NCBI GenBank assembly: GCA_029013165.1
Contig: JAQXMV010000002.1
Location: forward strand, 1 to 22,856
Direction of reading: 5' to 3'
Length of the DNA: 22,856 nucleotides
DNA from: Oscillospiraceae bacterium
Lineage (GTDB): Bacteria; Bacillota; Clostridia; Oscillospirales; Acutalibacteraceae
In this document: piece after piece, positions 1 through 7,551 of the stretch
Numbering within the stretch: the stretch's first letter is position 1
Layout: every line of letters begins with the position of its first letter
Program-made: the position numbers and the translations under genes
Notes under the pieces: model-generated
The model's database searches: none
The model's input: the letters and a program-made list of their open reading frames with translations, nothing else
Told to the model about the DNA's origin: nothing

Positions 1-1137
1 ACGGGCACCAACGGAAAGACCACCGTCGCCGCGATGCTTCACACCATTCTCCGTCTCAGTGGAAAAAAGTGCGGTATGATCTCCACCGTGGAGTATGATC
101 TCTGCGAAGCAGCTTTTGCCGGTGACCGAACCACACCGGACTGTTTTGAACTGCACAGCTATTTTGACAGACTGGTCAGACAGGGGGCGGAGTACTGCAT
201 CCTTGAGGCTTCGTCTCAGGGAATCAGTCAGAAACGCCTGTGGGGACTGCATTTTGACACGGTGATTTTCACCAATCTGACGGAGGATCACCTGGATTAT
301 CACGGCACCATGGAGAATTACCTGGCCGCCAAAAAAGAGATTTTTTCACAGACCGACTGCGGAATCATCAATCTTGATGATCCCTATGCCGATGAATTTA
401 TCGGCGCCTGTAAGGGAAAGGTAATAACATACTCGTCAAAAAATAACGAGGCGGATTTTCTCGCCAAGTGTATCAAAACCGATGAAAACGGCAGCGACTA
501 TGCCCTCGTCACCGATTATATTATTCATCGGATCAAGGTTGGCTGTCCAGGTGAATTCAATGTGATGAATTCCCTGGCGGCTGTCGCCGCAGCCTACGGC
601 AAGGGGATTTCCCTAGAGTTTTGCGCCCACGCGCTTCGCGCCTTTTCGGGCGTCAGGGGGAGAATGGAGCTTCTTGACACCGGCACGGATTATAAAGTCA
701 TCATTGACTATGCCCACACGCCCGACGCACTGAGCAAGGTGCTCTTATGTCTTGGTAACTTTCCCCATAACCGGATCATCACGGTTTTCGGCTGCGGAGG
801 CGAAAGAGACGCCGCGAAGCGGCCGATCATGGGAGAAACCGCCGCACGGCTCAGCGATATTCTGATCATTACCAGCGACAACCCGAGAGGGGAGGATCCG
901 CAGAAAATAATTGACGACATTCTTTCGGGTATAAAAAAGCCAAAAAAGTCTGTCTATATTCACGAAAACCGCAGAAAAGCCATAGAATACGCCTTGAAAA
1001 CCGCAGGAAAGAATGATATTATTCTTTTAGCCGGAAAAGGCCATGAAAGGGATCAGGAAATTGCCGGGGAAAAGCATGCCTTCGATGAGAGAAAAATCGT
1101 CGGTGAAATTCTGTCCCAAGAAAAATCAAACCCATAA
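1..1137 (+). CDS. murE: MurE, UDP-MurNAc-tripeptide ligase (5' part missing)
   Basis: The open frame enters from the left edge already inside the gene: the first codons read TGTNGKTT, the Mur-ligase P-loop, so roughly the N-terminal 100 residues (UDP-MurNAc-binding domain) lie outside. 378 residues are visible. The central ATPase domain carries YHGTMENYLAAK, whose last Lys (about visible residue 111) corresponds to the carbamylated lysine of Mur ligases, followed by YAHTPDAL. The C-terminal domain has DNPRGEDP (visible residues 293-300) and GKGHE. Family knowledge: DNPR contacts meso-diaminopimelate, so this enzyme should add meso-A2pm to UDP-MurNAc-L-Ala-D-Glu in the cytoplasm using ATP, rather than L-Lys. 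An internal ATG at 34 is not the real start. mraY follows 27 nt downstream in the same apparent operon; the usual murF between them is absent. Identification is secure; substrate choice is inference from the motif. Confidence 0.96.
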   Translation, partial: TGTNGKTTVAAMLHTILRLSGKKCGMISTVEYDLCEAAFAGDRTTPDCFELHSYFDRLVRQGAEYCILEASSQGISQKRLWGLHFDTVIFTNLTEDHLDYHGTMENYLAAKKEIFSQTDCGIINLDDPYADEFIGACKGKVITYSSKNNEADFLAKCIKTDENGSDYALVTDYIIHRIKVGCPGEFNVMNSLAAVAAAYGKGISLEFCAHALRAFSGVRGRMELLDTGTDYKVIIDYAHTPDALSKVLLCLGNFPHNRIITVFGCGGERDAAKRPIMGETAARLSDILIITSDNPRGEDPQKIIDDILSGIKKPKKSVYIHENRRKAIEYALKTAGKNDIILLAGKGHERDQEIAGEKHAFDERKIVGEILSQEKSNP

Positions 1138-1164
1138 GCCGCAGGCTTATCAAAAAGGAAGGGA

Positions 1165-2214
1165 ATGTTTCAAATGAACACCGTTACATCAATCATACTG
1201 TCTCTTGTGATATCCTTCGCCGTCACTGCGCTACTGGGATATGTTCTCATACCGATTCTTCACAAGCTGAAGTTCGGCCAGAATATCCTGACGGACATCG
1301 GACCGAAATGGCACGCCAAAAAGCAGGGAACACCGACCATGGGCGGCTGGATGTTCCTCATCGGCACCATTTTTGCCGTTGCGGTCACGGGCATCATCTG
1401 TATTGCCACTCGCTTCCATATTTTTTCTGAAATGCAGGAGCTGAAAAATCAGCAGACGGTGCGCCTTGTCAGCGGTATTCTGATGGCTTTCTGTTTCGCG
1501 CTTGTGGGTTTTGCCGATGACTACATCAAGGTGGTCAAAAAAAGGAATCTCGGTCTGACGGAAATTCAGAAAACGATTCCCCAGGTGCTCATCATCGGCG
1601 CCTATCTTTCCAGCCTGATGATCAGCAAAAGCACAGCTATGTTTATTCCTTTTTACGGCAAAGTGGCTCTTGACACGCCTCTGGGTATGGCCTTTTTCTT
1701 CCTTTTCGGTGTTTGCGTCATTTACGGCTGTATCAATGCCGTGAACTTCACCGACGGAATTGACGGCCTGTGCGGCAGCGTTACCGTTCCGGTGGGTGTC
1801 GCCTTTGCGGTGATGGCGCTGATTATGAAAAATACCTCTTTGGGTATTCTCGGCGCCGCCCTTGCAGGAGGTTGTGCCGGCTATCTGATCTGGAACCACT
1901 ATCCCGCCAAGGTTATGATGGGTGATACCGGTTCCATGTTCCTGGGCGGCATCATCGTGGCTCTGGCCTATATGGCGGAGTGTCCGATCATACTGCTGCC
2001 GGTGGGCATCATCTATGTTATCGAGGCTCTTTCCGATGTTATTCAGATCGCTTCCATCAAAATCCGCCACAAAAAAGTATTCAAAATGGCGCCCATTCAT
2101 CACCACTTTGAAATGTGCGGCTGGAAAGAAAACAAGATTGTTGCCGTTTTCACTTTCGTGAGCGTCATCGGCTGTGCCATAGGCGTATTGGCCATGTATT
2201 TTACTGTACGATAA
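1165..2214 (+). CDS. mraY: MraY, phospho-MurNAc-pentapeptide transferase
   Basis: Transfers phospho-MurNAc-pentapeptide from UDP to undecaprenyl phosphate, forming lipid I at the inner face of the membrane. The 349-residue length is slightly longer than or equal to family norms. Visible signatures are GTPTMGG near the N terminus, the Mg-binding DDYIKVVKKRN loop, NFTDGIDGL, GDTGSMFLGG and the APIHHHFE histidine motif near the C terminus, separated by about ten hydrophobic segments. Start choice: the ATG at 1165 has AAGGA (1155-1159) 5 nt upstream. A second in-frame ATG at 1174 sits about 10 nt after GGAAGGG, so the protein could begin MNTVTS instead. It lies between murE (27 nt) and ftsW (46 nt); murD, the normal next gene, is missing. 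Very secure assignment. Confidence 0.97.
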   Translation: MFQMNTVTSIILSLVISFAVTALLGYVLIPILHKLKFGQNILTDIGPKWHAKKQGTPTMGGWMFLIGTIFAVAVTGIICIATRFHIFSEMQELKNQQTVRLVSGILMAFCFALVGFADDYIKVVKKRNLGLTEIQKTIPQVLIIGAYLSSLMISKSTAMFIPFYGKVALDTPLGMAFFFLFGVCVIYGCINAVNFTDGIDGLCGSVTVPVGVAFAVMALIMKNTSLGILGAALAGGCAGYLIWNHYPAKVMMGDTGSMFLGGIIVALAYMAECPIILLPVGIIYVIEALSDVIQIASIKIRHKKVFKMAPIHHHFEMCGWKENKIVAVFTFVSVIGCAIGVLAMYFTVR

Positions 2215-2260
2215 ATGAACTTCGACCATATAAAAAGCAATCATTCAGCAGGGAGGAAAT

Positions 2261-3520
2261 ATGAGTAGGGTGATCAGCAGAGCCAGAGGGCTATATGAAA
2301 AATACACCGTCAGAGGAGCCTTTGATGTCCTTTTCCTTTGTACGGTTCTCATACTTTTTTCTCTGGGACTTATTATGATGTATTCAGCCGGCTATGTCTA
2401 TGCTGAATACAACAAGGGAAACGCCAATGTTTTCTTCATCAGTCAGCTTGAAAAAGCGGTTATCGGTTTTGCGGCGATGATCATACTGAGCAAGATGGAT
2501 TACAGAATTTTTAATTCTTTCTTTACCGTGATCATCAACGGAATCGTCATATTGCTGCTGGTCTATGCGCTGATCTCCAATCTCGGCAGCGACGATCAGG
2601 AAACCAGCCGCTGGGTGTCGATTCTGGGCATTCAGTTTCAGCCTTCGGAGCTGGCGAAATTCAGCATGATTCTTCTGCTGAGCTATATGATGTGTATTTT
2701 GCAAAAGCCACTGCGCTGTCCTATGGGGCAAAAAAAGAAAGCTAAGCTGACTTTTGAACAGGATCACATGCTGGGCTGTGAACAGGCCATCTTCAAGCAT
2801 TTCAGAGGGCAGTTCTCCTCCTGTATTCTCCTTGCCATGACCGTGGCGGTTTTCTGCGGTCTGGTACTGCTGGAAAAGCACTACAGTGCCGCAATCCTGA
2901 TCTTCCTGATAGGATTTTCCATGGTGTGGCTCGGCGGATCGGACTGGCGGCTTTTTGCTGTTGTGGTAGCAGTCATTGCTGTGGCTGTCGCGGTGATTTT
3001 GCTCAAGCCGGACATACTCAGCGGCTTCGGTTTTGCCGCAAGCAGAATTATGAGCTTTCTCGACAAGGACAATCCGGCTTATATTGATGTGCGCCGTCAG
3101 ACGGTGAACGGGCTGTATGCCATTGCCTCCGGCGGTTTCTTCGGGGTCGGACTGGGTAATTCCAAACAAAAACAGCTTTATATTGCAGAACCGCACAATG
3201 ACTTTATTTTCCCCGTTATCGTCGAGGAATTGGGCTTTGTGGGCGCGGCGGTAATCTTGCTCCTTTTTGCTTTCCTGATTTACAGAGGTTATAAGATTGC
3301 GGTCAAATGCAAGGACTATTTCGGCTCGTTAGTCGTCATGGGCATCATGATTCAGGTGGCTTTGCAGCTCATCATCAATCTTGCCGTTGTGACGGATCTT
3401 ATCCCCAATACCGGCATGGCGCTGCCCTTTTTCAGCTTCGGCGGCACGGCGATCATGGTGTTGCTGGCGGAAATGGGCGTTGTGCTCAGCGTGTCGAGAA
3501 AATCCTATATAGAAAAGTAA
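2261..3520 (+). CDS. ftsW: FtsW, SEDS-family septal peptidoglycan glycosyltransferase
   Basis: Polytopic SEDS protein of 419 residues that polymerises lipid II at the septum with a partner class B PBP. Seen in sequence: FQPSELAKF in the middle; RRQTVNGLYAIASGGFFGVGLGNSKQK; PHNDFIFPVIVEELGFVG, where the Asp matches the proposed catalytic residue of the SEDS family (usual HTDF, here HNDF); and the C-terminal NTGMALPFFSFGG. SD GGGAGG (2251-2256) lies 4 nt before the ATG. A hydrophilic stretch of about 40 residues (roughly residues 147-187, with a KKKAK patch) between membrane helices is longer than the loop I expect for FtsW. RodA is the main alternative; position in the dcw cluster between mraY and murG favours FtsW. 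Confidence 0.95.
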   Translation: MSRVISRARGLYEKYTVRGAFDVLFLCTVLILFSLGLIMMYSAGYVYAEYNKGNANVFFISQLEKAVIGFAAMIILSKMDYRIFNSFFTVIINGIVILLLVYALISNLGSDDQETSRWVSILGIQFQPSELAKFSMILLLSYMMCILQKPLRCPMGQKKKAKLTFEQDHMLGCEQAIFKHFRGQFSSCILLAMTVAVFCGLVLLEKHYSAAILIFLIGFSMVWLGGSDWRLFAVVVAVIAVAVAVILLKPDILSGFGFAASRIMSFLDKDNPAYIDVRRQTVNGLYAIASGGFFGVGLGNSKQKQLYIAEPHNDFIFPVIVEELGFVGAAVILLLFAFLIYRGYKIAVKCKDYFGSLVVMGIMIQVALQLIINLAVVTDLIPNTGMALPFFSFGGTAIMVLLAEMGVVLSVSRKSYIEK

Positions 3521-3557
3521 GATATAGGGATACTATTTGAAAAGAGAGTGACAAAAA

Positions 3558-4679
3558 ATGAAGGTACTTTTTGCAGCCGGAGGAACCGGCGGACACATCA
3601 ATCCCGCCCTTGCCGTGGCAGGGGAGATCCGCGAAAGATATCCTGACGCCGAGATCTTATTTGTGGGCGCCAAGGGTAAAATGGAGGCGCGCCTTGTGCC
3701 GGCGGCAGGCTTTCAGCTTAAAACAATAAGAATATCAGGTTTTCAGCGTAAGATAACTATCGGTAATATTTTCAGGAATATTCTGACTCTAATATATCTT
3801 TTCACCAGCGTCTTTGCCGTGAAAAAGATACTCAGAGATTTTGCTCCCGATGTTGTCGTCGGTTTCGGCGGCTATGTCAGCGGCCCTGTCCTCAGAGCGG
3901 CGGCAAAAATGGGAATACCCACGGCCATTCATGAACAGAACGCCTATCCCGGTGTGACCAATAAGGCTCTGGCCAAACAGGTGGACAGAGTTATGCTCAC
4001 TGCCGTGGAAGCGGAAAAATATATGCAGTGCAAAAATAAGCCTGTGGTCACAGGACTGCCCGTCAGAGGCGCCATGCTGAAAGCCGATCGGGATTTTGCA
4101 CGGGCGGAAATGGGCATTCGGGACGATCAGAAGCTGATACTTTCCATGGGAGGCAGTCTCGGCGCCGAGACCATCAATAAGGCGATGGTTGATATCATCG
4201 CGGATAACTGCAACAAAAAGGATCTGTATTTTATCCATGCCATGGGTCAGTACGGGCTCTGGGTGCCGGACAAGCTGAAAGAAAAAGGCGTTGACGCGGC
4301 AAAATACAGCAATGTGGAGCTCAGGGAATACATCAACGATATGGAAAAATGTATGCCTGCCGCCGATGTAGTGATCTGCCGTGCAGGAGCCAGCTCTCTT
4401 TCGGAGCTTCAGGCTCTCGGCAAAGCCTCCATACTCATTCCGTCGCCTAATGTGGCGGAAAACCATCAGTTCCACAACGCCATGGCGATGGTAAACAGGG
4501 GTGCGGCGCTGATCATTGAGGAAAAGGATCTGACAAAAGAAAAAATGCAGGAACTCTTTGATTCCCTTGTTTTGGATGACGAAAAACGCCATGATGTGGA
4601 GCGTGAAGCCGCCGCCATGTCTGTGACAGACGCAAAGGAAAAAATCGCGGATATTGTCCTGTCTTTGATCAAATCCTGA
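3558..4679 (+). CDS. murG: MurG, UDP-GlcNAc:lipid I GlcNAc transferase
   Basis: Adds GlcNAc from UDP-GlcNAc to lipid I, giving lipid II, on the cytoplasmic face of the membrane. 373 residues, near the family length. The N-terminal GT-B domain begins with the glycine loop GGTGGHINPALAVA and has VGFGGYVSGPV and HEQNAYPGVTNK. The C-terminal nucleotide-sugar domain has GGSLGAETIN, CRAGASSLSEL and PSPNVAENHQFHNA, the conserved donor-site loops. An AGAGAGTG ribosome site (3543-3550) precedes the ATG by 7 nt. It lies 37 nt after ftsW and 57 nt before murA; the 57-nt gap holds a hairpin over the murA SD. Confidence 0.97.
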   Translation: MKVLFAAGGTGGHINPALAVAGEIRERYPDAEILFVGAKGKMEARLVPAAGFQLKTIRISGFQRKITIGNIFRNILTLIYLFTSVFAVKKILRDFAPDVVVGFGGYVSGPVLRAAAKMGIPTAIHEQNAYPGVTNKALAKQVDRVMLTAVEAEKYMQCKNKPVVTGLPVRGAMLKADRDFARAEMGIRDDQKLILSMGGSLGAETINKAMVDIIADNCNKKDLYFIHAMGQYGLWVPDKLKEKGVDAAKYSNVELREYINDMEKCMPAADVVICRAGASSLSELQALGKASILIPSPNVAENHQFHNAMAMVNRGAALIIEEKDLTKEKMQELFDSLVLDDEKRHDVEREAAAMSVTDAKEKIADIVLSLIKS

Positions 4680-4686
4680 GGAAAAA

Positions 4687-4730
4687 TCACCGAAATTCAC
4701 CTTTTGGCATAGGATAAGGTGAAAGGGTGA
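4687..4730 (+). promoter_or_regulatory. Hairpin covering the murA ribosome binding site
   Basis: In the 57-nt gap between murG and murA, TTCACCTT (4696-4703) is the exact reverse complement of AAGGTGAA (4716-4723), with a 12-nt loop. An outer arm TCACC (4687-4691) pairs with GGTGA (4726-4730). The right arms contain both candidate SD sequences for murA (ATG 4737). No U-run follows, so it is not an intrinsic terminator. Function as a translational brake is inference; it could also be chance complementarity to SD-like sequence. Confidence 0.45.
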
Positions 4731-4736
4731 TCAAGA

Positions 4737-5999
4737 ATGGAAAGTATCGTAATCAGCGGCGGCAGACGCCTCCGGGGAGAAATTGACCTGCAGGGCTCCA
4801 AGAACAGCTCCCTGCCAATTCTTGCGGCAACGGTACTCGTCAGGGGCGTGAGTGTGATACATAACTGCCCCGATATCCGAGATGTGGATGCCGCAGTGAA
4901 AATACTGCGGCATTTAGGCTGTTTGGTAAAAAGAGAAAATGATACGCTTATAGTTGATTCGACGGAAATATCATGCTATAATATACCGGAAACTTTCATG
5001 CGGGAGATGCGCTCGTCTATTGTTTTTCTCGGCTCTGTCCTCGGACGCATGGGAATTGTGCAGCTGAGTTCTCCGGGAGGCTGTGAGATCGGGCTGCGGC
5101 CGATTGATCTGCATCTGAGCTCCCTGAGAAGTCTCGGCTATACCATTGACGAGGCCCACGGTTCCATTCTGTGCAGAAGAGTCGGGGATATCAGCGGATC
5201 GGTGATCAGTCTATCTTTTCCCAGCGTTGGCGCCACGGAAAATGCGATTCTCGCCTCTGTGATCTCAAAGGGCAGAACGGTGATCCTCAATGCGGCCAGA
5301 GAGCCGGAAATCAAAGATCTTGCCGATTTTCTCTGCAGCTGCGGCTGCCGGGTGGAGATAGGCTCCCAGGGTACTGTCGCCGTGGAAGGCGTAGACAGCC
5401 TTCACGGCTGTGAGCATTGGGTGATACCGGACAGAATTGCGGCGCTAACTTATATGGCAGCCACAGCCGCCGCCGGCGGCGAAGTGCTTATCCGAAATGT
5501 CGATACTTCAGCTTTTTTGTCGGTGCTACCTCTCTTTGAGGGCGCCGGCTGTGAGATCAAGGATAAGGGCAATTCTCTGCTGATCACCATGAGGCGGCGT
5601 CCCATTGCTGTCAGAGACATCAGAACCATGCCCTATCCGGGCTTTCCTACGGACGCACAGGCACCGGTCATGACGATGTGTGCGGTGGCCGAGGGCACCA
5701 GCGTGATTGTGGAGAATATTTTTGAGAGCCGGTTTAAGCATGTGGGCGAACTCATACGCATGGGTGCTGAAATCAAGATCGAGGGCAGACTGGCCCTGAT
5801 CGACGGCGTGAAAGAGCTTTATGCCGCCAGAGTGCAGGCTCAGGATCTTCGGGGCGGAGCCGCACTGGTGATTGCCGGGCTTTGCGCAGTCGGCGAAACA
5901 AGAGTTGAAAATGTCCGCCATATTGATCGCGGATATGAAAGAATAGATTCGGTGCTGCAATCTCTCGGAGCAGAGATCAGGCGCATCAATGACGAATGA
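4737..5999 (+). CDS. murA: MurA, UDP-GlcNAc 1-carboxyvinyltransferase
   Basis: Catalyses the first committed step of peptidoglycan synthesis, moving enolpyruvate from PEP to UDP-GlcNAc in the cytoplasm. 420 residues, normal length. Key residues visible: GSKNSSLP with Lys22 and Asn23 in the active site; SPGGCEIGLRPIDLH with Cys116, the general acid and fosfomycin target (so no Cys-to-Asp resistance type); YPGFPTDAQAP; and DLRGGAALVIAGL near the C terminus. The ATG has GGGTGA 6 nt upstream, inside a possible hairpin. Presence between murG and ftsQ is typical of some Clostridia. Only one MurA is visible here; Firmicutes often have two, so whether this is the MurA1 or MurA2 type cannot be decided from the window. 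Confidence 0.97.
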   Translation: MESIVISGGRRLRGEIDLQGSKNSSLPILAATVLVRGVSVIHNCPDIRDVDAAVKILRHLGCLVKRENDTLIVDSTEISCYNIPETFMREMRSSIVFLGSVLGRMGIVQLSSPGGCEIGLRPIDLHLSSLRSLGYTIDEAHGSILCRRVGDISGSVISLSFPSVGATENAILASVISKGRTVILNAAREPEIKDLADFLCSCGCRVEIGSQGTVAVEGVDSLHGCEHWVIPDRIAALTYMAATAAAGGEVLIRNVDTSAFLSVLPLFEGAGCEIKDKGNSLLITMRRRPIAVRDIRTMPYPGFPTDAQAPVMTMCAVAEGTSVIVENIFESRFKHVGELIRMGAEIKIEGRLALIDGVKELYAARVQAQDLRGGAALVIAGLCAVGETRVENVRHIDRGYERIDSVLQSLGAEIRRINDE

Positions 6000-6017
6000 A
6001 GAAAGGCGGTGGATGAT

Positions 6018-7319
6018 ATGAGCGAAAACGGTGGCTTCGGAAGCTATTTCGGCGACCATGAAAGGCCGAGACAGGTTCAGAATATTACCTCGGACCGATG
6101 GCCGAGCATCGTTGCGCCCATCAGCTCCACCGATAATTATACAGCTTATACGGCGCCACCTCCGCCGAGAAAGCCGCAGCAGCGGCTGGGCGAAAGAGGG
6201 GAGTCTCAGGCAAAAAAGGCACCGAATAAAAATGTCTCTTCCGGTGTGACTTCCGGCGCCAATCCCAATGCCGAAAGAAAAAAAACAGCGAAAAATACCC
6301 GGGGCAAGACCGCGAAAAAATCCGGAACAGCGGCAAAAGCCAAGGCGGCTTCTCCGAAAGGCAGTAATGAGATCCCTATCTCGGAAATGCAGGGCCCGGG
6401 AAATAACCGCGCAGAAAAGGGACATTCTGCTCCCGTCAGGGAGAAAAAGCCGGGAAAACGCGCACAAAAACGAAGCAAGCGAAGCTGTTCCCGGGATAAC
6501 AAACGCTTTTTACATCTGGTTCGCACGGGAAAAAGTCCCGATGAGGCAAGACGGATCATCAACCGCGGAAAAATCCGCCGCCGGCGGCGTAGTGCCTTTT
6601 TCAGCGGCGTCAGTCTTTTCCTTTTTGCTTTTCTGCTTGTGGCTGCTTTTTGCTACAGCGAGGGCGGCATCATTTCAAAGATCATCGTGGACGGTGATAA
6701 TGTTTACACGGAAAAAGAGATCGTCGACGCCTCCAATGTGAAGCTGGGACAGAATATGCTTTCCGTCAGGGAAAGAGAGGTCAACAGCAGCGTCACCTCG
6801 ATCTTGCCCTTTATTTCCAAGGTCTCCGTTGATTATCAGCTCCCGGACACCGTGAAGCTGGACATTGTCTCGGCTGAGGAAAAGTATATCATCAAAAACG
6901 GAAAAGGCTATATCTGTGTGGATAAAACCGGAAAAGTAGTTTCCGAGAAAAAAAAGAAGCTGGAAAACGGACAGTATCTCATTCTGGGAATGACGGCTCA
7001 GGAATATACGGTAGGCGAACCCTATGTCCCCATCGAGGACAATCAGGAAAAATATAAGATGGCCTGTGAGTTGGCCCAGGCGGCTTTTGAGAGCGAACTG
7101 CTGGCAAGCGGTGTCATCAATGTTTCCGATATTCGTGAAATAACCTTTACTTATCAGTCAAGAATAAGAATATACTTCGGAAAGAATCCGGACTTCAAAA
7201 AGAGCGTGGAGCTTGCTGAGGCCATCATTCGGGAGATCGACGACACCAAGCCGACGGGATATATTGATTTGAGCTTCAGCAGACCGACCTTTATGCAGGG
7301 CATAATGGAAAAAGACTAA
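6018..7319 (+). CDS. ftsQ: FtsQ/DivIB-type division protein with long basic N-terminal tail
   Basis: Bitopic divisome protein that bridges early and late division proteins. From the ATG at 6018 it has 433 residues: a long, low-complexity, Lys/Arg/Pro/Ala-rich cytoplasmic region (about 1-190), one transmembrane helix (about 193-212, SAFFSGVSLFLFAFLLVAAF) with an Arg-rich stop at its inner side, a POTRA-like domain (about 217-290, ISKIIVDGDNVYTEKEI) and a FtsQ beta-domain tail. Start choice: AAGGCGGTG (6003-6011) matches the SD consensus with one mismatch and ends 6 nt before this ATG; a GTG at 6009 in frame would overlap the SD and is rejected. The tail is much longer than in typical FtsQ. It follows murA by 18 nt. 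FtsQ versus DivIB naming is a matter of convention. Confidence 0.88.
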   Translation: MSENGGFGSYFGDHERPRQVQNITSDRWPSIVAPISSTDNYTAYTAPPPPRKPQQRLGERGESQAKKAPNKNVSSGVTSGANPNAERKKTAKNTRGKTAKKSGTAAKAKAASPKGSNEIPISEMQGPGNNRAEKGHSAPVREKKPGKRAQKRSKRSCSRDNKRFLHLVRTGKSPDEARRIINRGKIRRRRRSAFFSGVSLFLFAFLLVAAFCYSEGGIISKIIVDGDNVYTEKEIVDASNVKLGQNMLSVREREVNSSVTSILPFISKVSVDYQLPDTVKLDIVSAEEKYIIKNGKGYICVDKTGKVVSEKKKKLENGQYLILGMTAQEYTVGEPYVPIEDNQEKYKMACELAQAAFESELLASGVINVSDIREITFTYQSRIRIYFGKNPDFKKSVELAEAIIREIDDTKPTGYIDLSFSRPTFMQGIMEKD

Positions 7320-7372
7320 AATAATTTAAGGTTTATTTAATAAATTTTCCTTAAACTTATTGATAATTGTTC

Positions 7373-7401
7373 TTGTATTTTTTCGCTTGCCGTGCTATAA
7401 T
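7373..7401 (+). promoter_or_regulatory. Predicted sigma-A promoter of ftsZ (extended -10)
   Basis: TTGTAT (7373-7378), a 17-nt spacer and TATAAT (7396-7401), with TGC directly before the -10 giving an extended -10. It predicts a leader of about 145 nt before ftsZ. The 232-nt gap between ftsQ and ftsZ also has an AT-rich inverted repeat (TTTAAGG 7325-7331 with CCTTAAA 7349-7355), too weak to call a terminator. Confidence 0.75.
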
Positions 7402-7551
7402 AACTTGAATAATAAATTACTGTGCTGTTTTTTCCGTGAAATTGATTTCAGACGGAGCGAATGGCACCTCTCCTGCGGATATCTTTCTTTCGCCTTTCGG
7501 TAGATTGCAGCCGCTGAACGGAGCAAATATTTTATATCAGGAGGAAGTAAA

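Noticed and set aside
1231..2244. 337-residue minus-strand frame antisense to mraY
   Set aside because: His/Asp-rich translation is a typical shadow of a hydrophobic membrane gene on the other strand; no SD and no domain.
7325..7355. AT-rich inverted repeat after ftsQ considered as a terminator
   Set aside because: Stem is nearly all A-T with no following T-run; too weak to support a terminator call.
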